Positions 37,651 through 45,993 of a stretch of DNA of 64,000 nucleotides are shown in pieces. The notes beneath the pieces were generated by a model. That model did no database searches. It saw only the letters and a program-made list of their open reading frames with translations, and was not told the DNA's origin. Made by a program: the position numbers and the translations under genes. Numbering within the stretch: position 1 is the stretch's first letter; each line of letters opens with the position of its first letter. The DNA comes from Streptomyces sp. P9-A2 (GTDB taxonomy: Bacteria > Actinomycetota > Actinomycetes > Streptomycetales > Streptomycetaceae): positions 6,200,001-6,264,000 of the forward strand of contig NZ_JAZIFX010000001.1 of the NCBI RefSeq assembly GCF_036634175.1, given 5' to 3'.

Positions 37651-38643
37651 GTGGATACGCTCAGCGGTCTGCTGGAAAGCCCCAAGGCGCGGGGTGCCTT
37701 TCTGTTGAAATCGGTGTTCAACCCCCCGTGGGGACTGCGTATCGAGGACCGCGCGCCCCTGTCGGTGTTCACCATGCTGCACGGCTCGGCATGGGTGCTC
37801 CGCGAGGGGGCCTCCCCGGTGCGGATCGCGGCGGGGGACGTGGCGGTCCTGCGCGGCCCCGAGCCTTACACGCTCGCCGACGACCCGTCGACGCCCCCGG
37901 GCATCACCGTCGACCCCGAGCAGCGCTGCAACACCACTGACGGCAAGGACGTCACCGAGGCGATGTCCTTGGGCGTACGCACCTGGGGCGAGCCGCGCCG
38001 CACCGGGTCGACCGTGATGCTGAGCGGCACCTACCAGGCGCCCAACGAGGTCGGGCGCAGACTGCTCGCCAGCCTGCCCGCGCTGCTCGTCCAGCCCGCC
38101 TCGGCCGCGCGGACCCCGCTGATCGGCATGCTGGCCGCCGAAATGGACAAGGAGGACATCTGTCAGGAGGTCGTCCTCGACCGGCTGCTCGACCTGCTGC
38201 TCATCAACGTGCTGCGCTCCTGGCTCATGGAGCCGGGCACGGGTGCGCCGCTCTGGTTCCGGGCGCAGAGCGACCCGGTGGTGGGACGGGCGCTGCGGCT
38301 GCTGCACGAACGGCCCGGCGAGTCGTGGACGGTCGCCTCGCTCGCGGCCTCGGTCGGGGTCTCCCGGGCGGTGTTGGCCCGGCACTTCACCGAGCTCGTC
38401 GGCGAACCGCCGATGTCCTACCTGACCGGATGGCGGCTGACGCTCGCCGCCGACCTGCTGCGCGACCCCGACCTGTCGGTCGCCAAGATCGCCCAGCAGG
38501 TGGGCTATTCGGGGCCGTTCGCGCTGAGTGCCGCGTTCAAGCGGGAACGGGGCGTCAGCCCGCAGGAGTTCCGCCGGGGCAGGCGGTCCGAGGAGACCCT
38601 GGCCATCGGCTCGGACGGGCGGACAGTGGTCCTCAGATGCTGA
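37651..38643 (+). CDS. AraC-family regulator with N-terminal cupin (AraC_binding/cupin_6)
   Basis: 330 residues from the GTG at 37651, chosen because GAGG (37639-37642) is eight bases upstream and the family typically begins MDxLxGLL; a GTG at 37642 is possible. Residues 1-190 form the cupin sensor (ARGAFLLKSVFNPPWGLRI, AAGDVAVLRGPEPYTLAD). The C-terminal double helix-turn-helix is clear (SLAASVGVSRAVLARHFTEL, SVAKIAQQVGYSGPFALSAA, FKRERGVSPQEFRRG). It probably activates the adjacent NmrA/DUF1772 redox genes in response to a small molecule. Confidence 0.92.
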   Translation: MDTLSGLLESPKARGAFLLKSVFNPPWGLRIEDRAPLSVFTMLHGSAWVLREGASPVRIAAGDVAVLRGPEPYTLADDPSTPPGITVDPEQRCNTTDGKDVTEAMSLGVRTWGEPRRTGSTVMLSGTYQAPNEVGRRLLASLPALLVQPASAARTPLIGMLAAEMDKEDICQEVVLDRLLDLLLINVLRSWLMEPGTGAPLWFRAQSDPVVGRALRLLHERPGESWTVASLAASVGVSRAVLARHFTELVGEPPMSYLTGWRLTLAADLLRDPDLSVAKIAQQVGYSGPFALSAAFKRERGVSPQEFRRGRRSEETLAIGSDGRTVVLRC

Positions 38644-38968
38644 GACGCCTCCGGCCCGCGGGCTCCGGCCCGCTGAGTCGAGGGAGGGCGGGTCACGGAT
38701 CCGGGCGCGGCCCGGCGGCCCTTCGGGGGTGGTCACCGGACGGCGTCCGGAGCCGTCGCGGGAGCCCCGGCGGCGCCGGCAGCCGCGTCCTGGTGCCGTG
38801 GCAGGCAACGTTCGCCCTGTCGCGACGCCCGGCATCAGGGCCTCTCGTCCGGATCAAGCTTGGCTCGCGTGCCCTGCACCGCACTCCCCCAGCTACCGCT
38901 GGCAGGTGTCCCCAGAGCAGGGGAGCCCCCGATCGACTCCCTTTTGCGCCTGGCGGTGCTCCCCACAG
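38644..38968. other. Intergenic region with small hairpins
   Basis: No gene is seen. Short inverted repeats occur near 38889-38902 (CCAGC/GCTGG) and at about 38912 (CCCC/GGGG), placed between the convergent AraC and PPTase genes, where they may terminate both transcripts. Confidence 0.35.
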
Positions 38969-39727
38969 TCAAAACGAAAGACTCTGGTCCTCCACGGACA
39001 CGCGGGCCCGCGCCCCCGTCCCCACCGGAGCCGCGGCCGGGACCGCCACGGCGGTGAGCAGCAGGCCCCCTTCGACGTGCCAGCGGCCCGTGTAGTGGGC
39101 CGTGACGCCGCCGGCCCCGGCCGGGGTTCCGTCCTCAGGGCGTCGCCGCGCCGGGGGCGGCGGCGTGCGGTCCGAGCGGACCTCGGCCGTCAGCCGGCCA
39201 CCGGTTGTGAAGGCGACCGCGACGGCGCCCGTGCCGATCCACTGGCGGGTGGCCGGGTACCAAGCCTTGTAGACGGCTTCCTTGGCGCTGAACAACAGCC
39301 GGTCCCAGGGTAGTTCGGGGCGCTCCCCGGAGAGCCGGGCCACCATCCGCCGCTCGCACTCCGACGCGATCAGACCGAGGACGCCGTGCTGAAGGGGGAG
39401 CGCGGGTTCGGCGTCCACGCCGAGCGCCGCCCACACCTCCGCGCGCGCCGCCACCGCCCCCCGGTACCCGACGCAGTGGGTGAGGCTGCCGACGAACCCG
39501 GCGGGCCACGCCGGGGCGCCGCCCGCCGTGCGCAGCAGCGGCCCGGGCGGCGCCCCGAGGACGTCCAGACAGCGGTGGGCGCAGGCGCGCGCAGCGGTGA
39601 ACTGCCGGACGACCCGGTCCGGCCGGCCCCGTACGAGGGCGAGTTCCCGGCGGTCCGGCAGGTGGGGGAGCGCGTCGTCGAAGGCCTCCGCCCCGGCGAC
39701 CCCTGCCGGCAGGAGCCGCTCGATCAC
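38969..39727 (-). CDS. Sfp-type 4'-phosphopantetheinyl transferase
   Basis: 252 residues from a GTG at 39725-39727 that overlaps the stop of a small upstream frame by 4 nt. Diagnostic blocks are AGFVGSLTHCVGYRGAVAAR (substrate entry), ALGVDAEPALPL (Mg2+-binding GVDxE) and LLFSAKEAVYKAWYPATR (catalytic W/F-SxKEAxYK). It transfers phosphopantetheine from CoA to carrier proteins. Two are encoded in this cluster, the ACP at 45733 and the prolyl carrier protein at 54335, so it is most likely their dedicated activating enzyme. Confidence 0.93.
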   Translation of the reverse strand: MIERLLPAGVAGAEAFDDALPHLPDRRELALVRGRPDRVVRQFTAARACAHRCLDVLGAPPGPLLRTAGGAPAWPAGFVGSLTHCVGYRGAVAARAEVWAALGVDAEPALPLQHGVLGLIASECERRMVARLSGERPELPWDRLLFSAKEAVYKAWYPATRQWIGTGAVAVAFTTGGRLTAEVRSDRTPPPPARRRPEDGTPAGAGGVTAHYTGRWHVEGGLLLTAVAVPAAAPVGTGARARVSVEDQSLSF

Positions 39728-39960
39728 GGTGCGCCCACCGGAGTGAGCCGCGGAGCCGCGCCGTGCAGGGGCTGCGGTGTGCCCGCCCGCACGAGACGCG
39801 GTCCGTCGGCTCCTGCGGTACAGGGCGCGTCGACCCGTACGAGATCCGGCACACCGGCCTGGACGGGGAGCGCCCGGCCGTCCCGTACCCGGCGCTGCGC
39901 ACCGCCCCTCGTACCGATCGCCGCACTGCCCACGAGCACACCCGGCGCGCGGGCCGTCAC
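39724..39960 (-). CDS. Small unassigned frame coupled to the PPTase gene
   Basis: 78 residues from a GTG at 39958-39960. No motif, membrane segment or family is recognised (GVLVGSAAIGTRGGAQRRVR, LPVQAGVPDLVRVDAPC). The reason to list it is its stop, which overlaps the PPTase GTG as GTGA, the pattern used between real genes here. It could equally be a chance frame. The gap from 39961 to the hydrolase stop at 40085 holds nothing else. Confidence 0.3.
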   Translation of the reverse strand: MTARAPGVLVGSAAIGTRGGAQRRVRDGRALPVQAGVPDLVRVDAPCTAGADGPRLVRAGTPQPLHGAAPRLTPVGAP

Positions 39961-40084
39961 CCCGTTCCCTCGACCGGTCGGTGTCCTGCGCGGAGCCTCC
40001 CGGGCGCAGGGACGGACCCGGATGAGCTCCCGACAGCCGGTCGGGCGGCGCGCCCAGTGGCAGTCGAGCCGGGGAGGGCCCTGT

Positions 40085-40978
40085 TCACCGGGTGCCCGCC
40101 TCTTTCATGCCGCCGGTGTCCCGGGCGCGCCCGCCCACGCGGGCGGCGGTCCGGATGACGGCCTCGGTCACGGCGTCCGGGTCCTCCAAGGGCAGGACAT
40201 GACCGGCGCGGGGGATCGAGGTGAACACGGCGTCCGGCAGCGCGGACGCCAACTCCCGTCCCAGCTCGGGCCGGATGACCCGGTCGGACTCGCCCGCGAG
40301 GACCGCGGCGGGCAACCGGACCTCGGCCAGCGCGGCCCGCAGGTCCATGCCCCGGGAGGTACGGAAGCAAGCAGCCCGCACCTGCGGTGTGGTCGCGGCG
40401 AACACCTGCCGGTTGACCTCGCGGAGCCGGGGGGCCAGTGACGTGCCCGTCATCTGCCCCAGCAGGGCCCGCCCGAGGCCCGGTCGGCGCAGGGCCCACG
40501 AGAAGAGCGGCGCCTCCATCATGCGGGCCTCCTTCTCCGGGGTGTCCTGATCATGCGCGGCCGAGGCGACCAGGACCAGGCCCACCGGACGGGCCCCGGG
40601 CTCGGGTGCCGCGGCCAGCGCGAGCGCGGCGAACCCGCCGCCGGAGTGCCCGACGACGAGCGGCGTGCCCCCTGCGTGATGGACGACCGCCGCCAGGTCC
40701 GCGTTCATCGCCTCGGTGGTCACCTCCGAGGCGCCCACGGTGGAGGCGCCGTGGCCACGCAGGTCGTAGGCGACCACCGGGAAGCCGCTCCGCAGCAGCC
40801 GGTCGGTCACCGGGCTCCAGATCCGGCGGCTGCCGCCCCAGCCGTGCGCGAGCACCACCACGGGCCGGTCCTCGGCGCCCCGCTCCAGCGGCTCCAGGAC
40901 GGAGACTGCCAGCCGGGCCCCGTCCTTCGTACGCAGGAACGTCTCGCCGGGGGCGGGAGCCGGAGCGGGCCCGGTCAC
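40085..40978 (-). CDS. Alpha/beta hydrolase
   Basis: 297 residues from a GTG that overlaps the SRPBCC stop by 4 nt. The fold is clear: VVVLAHGWGGSRRIWSP (oxyanion), VAYDLRGHGAS, nucleophile in PLVVGHSGGGFAALALA, aspartate in AGESDRVIRPE and histidine in IPRAGHVLPLEDPDAV. There is no signal peptide. Its place in the leftward arm of the biosynthetic cluster suggests hydrolysis of an ester, lactone or thioester intermediate, perhaps the ester formed by the Baeyer-Villiger-type enzyme two genes upstream. A role as an editing thioesterase is the alternative. Confidence 0.9.
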   Translation of the reverse strand: MTGPAPAPAPGETFLRTKDGARLAVSVLEPLERGAEDRPVVVLAHGWGGSRRIWSPVTDRLLRSGFPVVAYDLRGHGASTVGASEVTTEAMNADLAAVVHHAGGTPLVVGHSGGGFAALALAAAPEPGARPVGLVLVASAAHDQDTPEKEARMMEAPLFSWALRRPGLGRALLGQMTGTSLAPRLREVNRQVFAATTPQVRAACFRTSRGMDLRAALAEVRLPAAVLAGESDRVIRPELGRELASALPDAVFTSIPRAGHVLPLEDPDAVTEAVIRTAARVGGRARDTGGMKEAGTR

Positions 40979-41487
40979 CGGGAGACTTCCGGGGCCGGGG
41001 CGGCGGGGGCCGCCGGCGACGGCGCGGCGGACAGCAGACGGCTGAGCCGCGCGAACGCCGCGCGCGTGGCGCGGGTGTGCTTCGCGTCCATGTCCACGAG
41101 GTTCGCCAGGACGGCGAGCGCGCCGTGCGGCTGGGCCCGGAAGCGCATCGCGAGCCGGGTACCGCCGTCGTCGAGCGGGGCGAGGGTGAACTCCGCCGTG
41201 CCCCGGAACGCCCCCTCCACGTACTTCAGGGCCAGGCGCCTGCCAGGTTCCACAGCGGTCGTGCGCGCGGTGAACCGGATCTTCTTGCCCCCTTTGTCCA
41301 CGCCCTTGGTGTGGACGGTGACCCGGGTGAGCGCGCCCACCCGGGCCGGGGTGCCGTTCACCGGCTCGAAGGTGTTGTCCGGCACCCACCACCGGGCGTC
41401 GCCCGCGAGTTCGCCCATCAGGGCCTCCCAGACAGCGCCCGGACCGGCGGCGAGCAATGCCTCGTCGACCAGGTCGTATCTCTTCAA
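40975..41487 (-). CDS. SRPBCC (START-like/polyketide cyclase) protein
   Basis: 170 residues. The helix-grip fold is indicated by the N-terminal MKRYDLVDEALLAAGPGAVW, the WWVPDNTFEPV segment, a run of alternating beta strands (TRVTVHTKGVDKGGKKIRFT, FRGTAEFTLAPLDDGGTRLA) and a long C-terminal helix. Such proteins bind hydrophobic molecules or assist cyclisation in polyketide pathways. It lies 67 nt after the flavin oxidase gene and is coupled to the hydrolase. Ligand unknown. The Ala/Pro-rich tail looks disordered. Confidence 0.8.
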   Translation of the reverse strand: MKRYDLVDEALLAAGPGAVWEALMGELAGDARWWVPDNTFEPVNGTPARVGALTRVTVHTKGVDKGGKKIRFTARTTAVEPGRRLALKYVEGAFRGTAEFTLAPLDDGGTRLAMRFRAQPHGALAVLANLVDMDAKHTRATRAAFARLSRLLSAAPSPAAPAAPAPEVSR

Positions 41488-41554
41488 CTGCTCTTCCTCC
41501 TCATGGGATCGACGGTGACGGGCCGCCCTCGAAGGGCGGCCGGGCCGTGCTCGG

Positions 41555-43063
41555 TCAGCCGAAGAAGCCCTGGCCGGGGGTGAGAACGTTGCCGGGGTCG
41601 AAGCGCTGCTTCGCCTTGCCCAGCGTCTTGTAGGAGGTGCCGAAGTGGCGGCGCCAGTCGTCGGTGGTGAGGTTCGGCACCGCGCCGACGAGGTAGCGCT
41701 TGGCGCCCATCGCCACCGCCCGGTCGTACAGCCAACGGTTCTGCTGCATCATGCGGTCGATGTCGGCGGCTCCGGTGCCCGGGTGCGGGAAGCGCAACAG
41801 GTCGAAGAGGTAGCCCACCCGGTCGTCCGGCTGGACGGCCATGGGCGCGGTGACAGCGGAGGTGAGGTACGGGTAGCTCAGCAGCACGCCCGCGCCCAGA
41901 TCGTCCGGTGCCAGTTCGCCCTCCACCATGCGCAGGAAGCGCGCGGCCGAGGAGCGCGGCAGGAACAGGCTCAGCCAGGGCTTGGGCTGGGCCCAGTGTC
42001 CGGCGTCCTTCAGATACGCCTCGAAGCCGTCGAGACGGAAGAGGTAGTCGCGCAGCGCGTAGTCCTCGATGAGCGCCTCGGCGCGCAGGTCCTTGAGGCC
42101 CCTCAGCAGCCGGGCGCGGTCCGGGACGCGGCCGCCGGAGTACGTGGCGACCGCCTCGATCTTGTAGCGCCATCCCGAGTCGTCCGGCCGCCGGACCATC
42201 TCACCGCCCTGCATCTGGAAGCGGTGGTCCGCCAGCAGGATTTCGGAGTCCTTCATGAAGGCGGCGACGTTGTCGTAGAGCAGGCTGAAGACGGTGGCGC
42301 GTTCGGCGGCGGGCACGGTCCGCAGGGTGACCTGGACGATGACGCCGACCTGTCCGCCGCCCGCCAGCGCGGTGCGGAACAGTTCGGGCTGACGGCTCGG
42401 TGAGGTGGTGACGACCTCGCCGGTGCCCGTCACCACGACCAGCGACTGCACGGTGTCGGCGATCAGACCCTCGGTACCCATGGTCAGGCCGATGCCGCCG
42501 ACGCTGAGGGTGCCGCCGACGGAGAGCGGCAGGTAGTCGGGCAGGGCGGGAAGCGTACGGCCCCGGAGCAGCAGGTGGTCGGTGATCTCCGCGAACGTCG
42601 CGCCGGCCTCGACGGTGATCGAGGCGGAGCCGGTGGACAGGATGCGCGCCATGCCCCGGGCGTCCACCGCGATGCCCCCGGGGACGGCGGCCTGGCCGTA
42701 GCAGGAGTGGGACTCCAGGTCCCCGCCGGTGCCGCTGCGGCCGCTGACGGCGAGCTTGAGCTTGTTGGCCCGGGCGTAGCGGATCATCACGGCGATGTCC
42801 TGGACCGAGCCGGGGGTGAGCACCGCCCATGGAACCGTGCCCGTCACCAGACGGCCGAAGTCGTGGGAATAGGAGCCGAACTGGGAAGTGTCGGTGGTGA
42901 GGGTGCCGTCGAGGTCGGGCACGGGCACGACGCGGTCGCCGGTGCGTCGGGCGGTGTCGGCGGCAAAGGCCCAGCTTCCGGTGGTGGCGTTCCAGCCGAT
43001 CACGGCGGCGGCGGCGCCCACCGTGCCGAGGACCGCTCTGCGGGAGGGAGTGTGCAGGTTCAT
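41555..43063 (-). CDS. Secreted or Tat-dependent FAD oxidase/dehydrogenase, cytokinin-dehydrogenase-like
   Basis: 502 residues. TPSRRAVLGTVGAAAAVIG at residues 5-23 is a twin-arginine-like signal. The PCMH FAD domain follows, with SHSCYGQA (H119) at the place where cytokinin dehydrogenases carry the GHSxxGQA flavin-linking histidine, LPLSVGGTLSVGGIG (about 180) and GQVGVIVQVTLR. The C-terminal substrate domain ends LGKAKQRFDPGNVLTPGQGFF, the usual end of the family. It could oxidise an amine or aromatic C-N bond of the pathway product outside the membrane. True cytokinin activity is possible but not implied by context. Confidence 0.85.
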   Translation of the reverse strand: MNLHTPSRRAVLGTVGAAAAVIGWNATTGSWAFAADTARRTGDRVVPVPDLDGTLTTDTSQFGSYSHDFGRLVTGTVPWAVLTPGSVQDIAVMIRYARANKLKLAVSGRSGTGGDLESHSCYGQAAVPGGIAVDARGMARILSTGSASITVEAGATFAEITDHLLLRGRTLPALPDYLPLSVGGTLSVGGIGLTMGTEGLIADTVQSLVVVTGTGEVVTTSPSRQPELFRTALAGGGQVGVIVQVTLRTVPAAERATVFSLLYDNVAAFMKDSEILLADHRFQMQGGEMVRRPDDSGWRYKIEAVATYSGGRVPDRARLLRGLKDLRAEALIEDYALRDYLFRLDGFEAYLKDAGHWAQPKPWLSLFLPRSSAARFLRMVEGELAPDDLGAGVLLSYPYLTSAVTAPMAVQPDDRVGYLFDLLRFPHPGTGAADIDRMMQQNRWLYDRAVAMGAKRYLVGAVPNLTTDDWRRHFGTSYKTLGKAKQRFDPGNVLTPGQGFFG

Positions 43064-43123
43064 CGGGGAAACTCCGTGTCTCGTCGGTCGCGGGTACGCG
43101 GTTCGGTCGCGGTGGCGCGGCCG

Positions 43124-44635
43124 TCAGGAAGCGGTGTGCGCGGGGGCGCGCAGATCCTCGCTGGTGCTCAGCAGGTGCTCGGCCGGGTCGAAGCGGCTGG
43201 TGGCCCGCCGGAAGCGCCAGGTGTAGGTGGGCCAGATCGAGGGGTTGCGCCCGTGCTCGTCGAGGTACCAGCTCCGGCAGTTGCCCGCGTTCCACACGGT
43301 GCCCTCAAGCCGCTGGTCGAGTCGCTCGTTGTACGCCCGCTGGGCCTCGGGGAGCACCTCCACGCAGGCCAGCCCGCGCTTGTTCATCATCTTCAACGCG
43401 TCGAGGACGTAGGCGATCTGCGCCTCGATCATGATCACCTGGGAGGAGTGGCCCAGGGTCGTGTTGGGGCCGAGCATCATGAAGAGGTTGGGGAAGCCGG
43501 CGACACCGGTTCCGCGCAGGGCGCTCATGCCCTCGCTCCATGTCTCCTCGAGGCTCACACCGTCCCGTCCGAAGAGGCGTTCCGCGATCGGCCGCTGTAC
43601 GGCTTCGAAGCCTGTCCCGAGGATGATCGTGTCCACCGGCCGCTCCTGGCCGTCGGCCGTGACCACCGCGTCGGCCGTGACCTTGGCGATGCCGTCGGTG
43701 ACCAGGTCCACGTTGGGCTGCTGGATCGCCGGGTAGTACGTGTTGGAGAAGAGCAGGCGCTTGCAGGCCAACACGTAGTCGGGCGTCAGCACGGCCCGCA
43801 GCCGCTCGTCCGGCACGCTCGTCTTCAGGTGGTCGGAGGCCATCTTCTGCATCTTCGCGGCGACGGCGGGGCGCGCCATGACGAAGGCGAGGATCTCCCG
43901 GCCCCACATGTTGAAGTTCCGCCGGAAGCGCTGGTAGCCGGGCACGGAGGTCAGCAGCTTCGTCTGCAGGGCGCTGTTGACCTTGTCGTTCTTGGGCCCG
44001 ATCCAGGGCGGGGTGCGCTGGTAGAGGTCGAGGTGGCCGACCTCCGGCTGGATGGCGGGCACGAACTGGATGGCGGAGGCGCCGGTGCCGACCACGGCGA
44101 CCCGGCGGCCGGTGAGGTCTACGTCATGGCGCCAGCGGGCGGAGTGGAAGACCTCGCCCTGAAAGTCGGCCAGGCCCGGGATGTCGGGGATGGCGGGTTC
44201 GCTGAGGTAGCCGGTGCCGGTGACGAGCACCTGGGCTGTGTAGTCCCCGCCCGTGGTGGAAATCCGCCAGCGCTTGCGCAGGTCGTCCCAGCGCGCCTCG
44301 GTCAGCTCGTGCCGGAAGCGGATGCGGGAGCGCACGCCGAACTCGTCGGCGCAGTCGCGCAGGTAGGCGAAGAGCTCCTGCTGCTTGCCGAAGGTGCTCT
44401 TCCAGCGGGGGTTCGGCGCGAAGGAGAAGGAGTAGAGGTGCGACATCACGTCGCAGGCACAGCCCGGGTAGGTGTTGTCCCGCCAGGTGCCGCCGACCTC
44501 GTCGGCCCGTTCGAAGACGAGGAAATCGTCGATGCCCTGCTGGAGCAGCCGGATCGCCGTTCCCAGCCCCGAGAAGCCGCTGCCGATCACCGCCACCCGC
44601 AGGTCGCGTGCGGAGTCCGGAAATGTCTCGGTCAT
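43124..44635 (-). CDS. Baeyer-Villiger-type flavin monooxygenase
   Basis: 503 residues from the ATG at 44633-44635. Two Rossmann motifs (VIGSGFSGLGTAIRL at residue 15 and VVGTGASAIQFVPAI near 180) flank the family fingerprint FQGEVFHSARWRHD. EVGGTWRDNTYPGCACDV is the conserved FAD/NADPH loop. Such enzymes insert oxygen next to a ketone or oxidise N or S atoms. The gene starts 5 nt after the methyltransferase stop and precedes the oxidase, within a six-gene leftward unit. A tailoring role on the cluster product is likely. Confidence 0.92.
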   Translation of the reverse strand: MTETFPDSARDLRVAVIGSGFSGLGTAIRLLQQGIDDFLVFERADEVGGTWRDNTYPGCACDVMSHLYSFSFAPNPRWKSTFGKQQELFAYLRDCADEFGVRSRIRFRHELTEARWDDLRKRWRISTTGGDYTAQVLVTGTGYLSEPAIPDIPGLADFQGEVFHSARWRHDVDLTGRRVAVVGTGASAIQFVPAIQPEVGHLDLYQRTPPWIGPKNDKVNSALQTKLLTSVPGYQRFRRNFNMWGREILAFVMARPAVAAKMQKMASDHLKTSVPDERLRAVLTPDYVLACKRLLFSNTYYPAIQQPNVDLVTDGIAKVTADAVVTADGQERPVDTIILGTGFEAVQRPIAERLFGRDGVSLEETWSEGMSALRGTGVAGFPNLFMMLGPNTTLGHSSQVIMIEAQIAYVLDALKMMNKRGLACVEVLPEAQRAYNERLDQRLEGTVWNAGNCRSWYLDEHGRNPSIWPTYTWRFRRATSRFDPAEHLLSTSEDLRAPAHTAS

Positions 44636-44640
44636 GCCCG

Positions 44641-45525
44641 TCACCCCTTGCGGACCAGCGTGAGCCGGAAGTTGTTGAAGAAGCGGTCCTCCAGCGTGTA
44701 CGCGAAGATGTCCAGGTAGCGCTCGAAGCGGGCCACCACCTCCTCGTTCTCCAACGCGACCGCCTCGTCGCGCCGTTCGGCGAGCCGGCCCAGCCAGGCG
44801 CGGCACGCCCGCGCGAACGCCTCGCGCTCGTTGACCAGTTCCACGACCTCGAACAGGCCCTCGGCGCCGGCCGCCAGCTCGTGCAGGTGCGGGATGTGCA
44901 TCCCGGTGAACTCGGAGCGCTGGAGGAACTTCAGGTCCGCCAGGATCTTGCGGCCGATGGGCTGGGCCTCGGCGGTCATCGTGTGCAGCACGAACCGGCC
45001 GTCCGGCACCAGTGCCTCGTGCACCTGCTGGAAGAAGAAGCGGTAACGCTTGGTCCGCTCCTTCGGAGGGAGGCTGGAGGGGACGAAGTGCTCCAGGGCG
45101 TTGACGCAGAATGCCGCGTCGTACGCGCCGGGGGCGTGGTGCTCCGACCAGCTCTCGACCCGGGTGGTGACGGCCGGGTTGCCCAGATCCGCGATATACG
45201 CCGCCTGGGTGCGGCTCAGAGTGAGGCCGACGGCCTCCCGGACGCCGTGCTTCGTCGTCAGGCGGTGGACGAGGGTGCCCCAGCCGCATCCGATGTCGAG
45301 CACGCGGTCCTTCCCGGCCGCGTGCGCCAGGTCGGCGAACACGTCGAGCTTGCGTTCCTGCGCGACGTCCAGGGCCTCGACCAGGCGCTCACCCGGCTCC
45401 CAATAACCCCCGCTGTACATCATGCTGGGGCCGAGCAACAGTCGGTAGAACTCGTTTCCCACCTCGTAGTGGTGGCGGACGGCGTCCACCTCCGGCTCCG
45501 CGGTGTGGGAGGCAATCGTCGCCAT
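44641..45525 (-). CDS. Cyclopropane-fatty-acid-synthase-like SAM methyltransferase
   Basis: 294 residues from the ATG at 45523-45525, preceded by GAGGAGAGG. It has the CFAS-type opening VRHHYEVGNEFYRLLLGPSM and MMYSGGYWEPG, then SAM motif I VLDIGCGWGTLVHRL and FCVNALEHFVPSS. It ends DRFFNNFRLTLVRKG, as CFA synthases do. These enzymes methylenate double bonds of acyl chains, or C-methylate activated alkenes. It is the first gene of the leftward arm and directly faces the ACP operon, so its acceptor may be an unsaturated acyl intermediate of the cluster. Confidence 0.88.
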   Translation of the reverse strand: MATIASHTAEPEVDAVRHHYEVGNEFYRLLLGPSMMYSGGYWEPGERLVEALDVAQERKLDVFADLAHAAGKDRVLDIGCGWGTLVHRLTTKHGVREAVGLTLSRTQAAYIADLGNPAVTTRVESWSEHHAPGAYDAAFCVNALEHFVPSSLPPKERTKRYRFFFQQVHEALVPDGRFVLHTMTAEAQPIGRKILADLKFLQRSEFTGMHIPHLHELAAGAEGLFEVVELVNEREAFARACRAWLGRLAERRDEAVALENEEVVARFERYLDIFAYTLEDRFFNNFRLTLVRKG

Positions 45526-45732
45526 CCTCGCCCTCTCCTCGCAGCTTCGACCGTCGGGCACCCGCGCGTCGCGGCGGCCGTCCGGCTGTCTGAACCGTGC
45601 TGGGGCTGAGCCAAGCCGATCGGCGCAATTCGGCCGCAACAGCGTTGTGTGACCGCCTTGTTGCGGTCGGGTTGCGAGGGACGGCTTTCATGCGGACACA
45701 CGACCTTCCGTCGCGTTCAGAGAGGAACAACC
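45526..45732. promoter_or_regulatory. Bidirectional promoter of the biosynthetic cluster with SARP-like repeats
   Basis: This 207-bp gap separates the two divergent arms. GTTGCGGTCGG (45660-45670) and GTTGCGAGGGA (45671-45681) are direct repeats with an 11-bp period, the spacing bound by SARP activators, ending about 52 nt before the ACP start. A SARP gene lies at 47966-48775. Confidence 0.5.
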
Positions 45733-45993
45733 ATGGCACTGCCGACCGTCGAGGAACTCGCGCAGCAGCTCGCCGTCGTCTCGGGGGCCACCGAGGTGAC
45801 CCCCGACGCGCCGATCCAGCACATCGCGGATGTGGACTCGCTGGACCTGATGGAGTGGCTCTACAACTTCCAGAACCAGTACCCCGACATTCCCGCGGAC
45901 GAGTCCCTCTTCGCGGACCTGGACGACACCACGACCATGCGCGACGTGTACACCAAGCTGCTGGAGCACCTGCCCCAGCCGGCCGAGCGGTGA
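45733..45993 (+). CDS. Acyl carrier protein
   Basis: 86 residues from the ATG at 45733, with AGAGGAAC upstream. Four-helix ACP pattern with the phosphopantetheine serine in HIADVDSLDLMEWLYNFQ (about residue 37) and the acidic helix around it. It ends in a GTGA overlap with the KAS III gene. It probably carries the growing short acyl chain made by the KAS III, FabG, KAS II and MaoC enzymes of this cluster. The DSLD in place of DSLE, and the WLYNFQNQYPDIPADE segment, mark it as a specialised ACP distinct from the fatty-acid-synthesis one. Confidence 0.92.
   Translation: MALPTVEELAQQLAVVSGATEVTPDAPIQHIADVDSLDLMEWLYNFQNQYPDIPADESLFADLDDTTTMRDVYTKLLEHLPQPAER

Noticed and set aside
41555..43063. 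Loss of the FAD-linking histidine in the cytokinin-dehydrogenase-like protein
   Set aside because: At first GHGHS seemed absent, but SHSCYGQA (H119) aligns with the GHSxxGQA motif, so the residue is probably kept.
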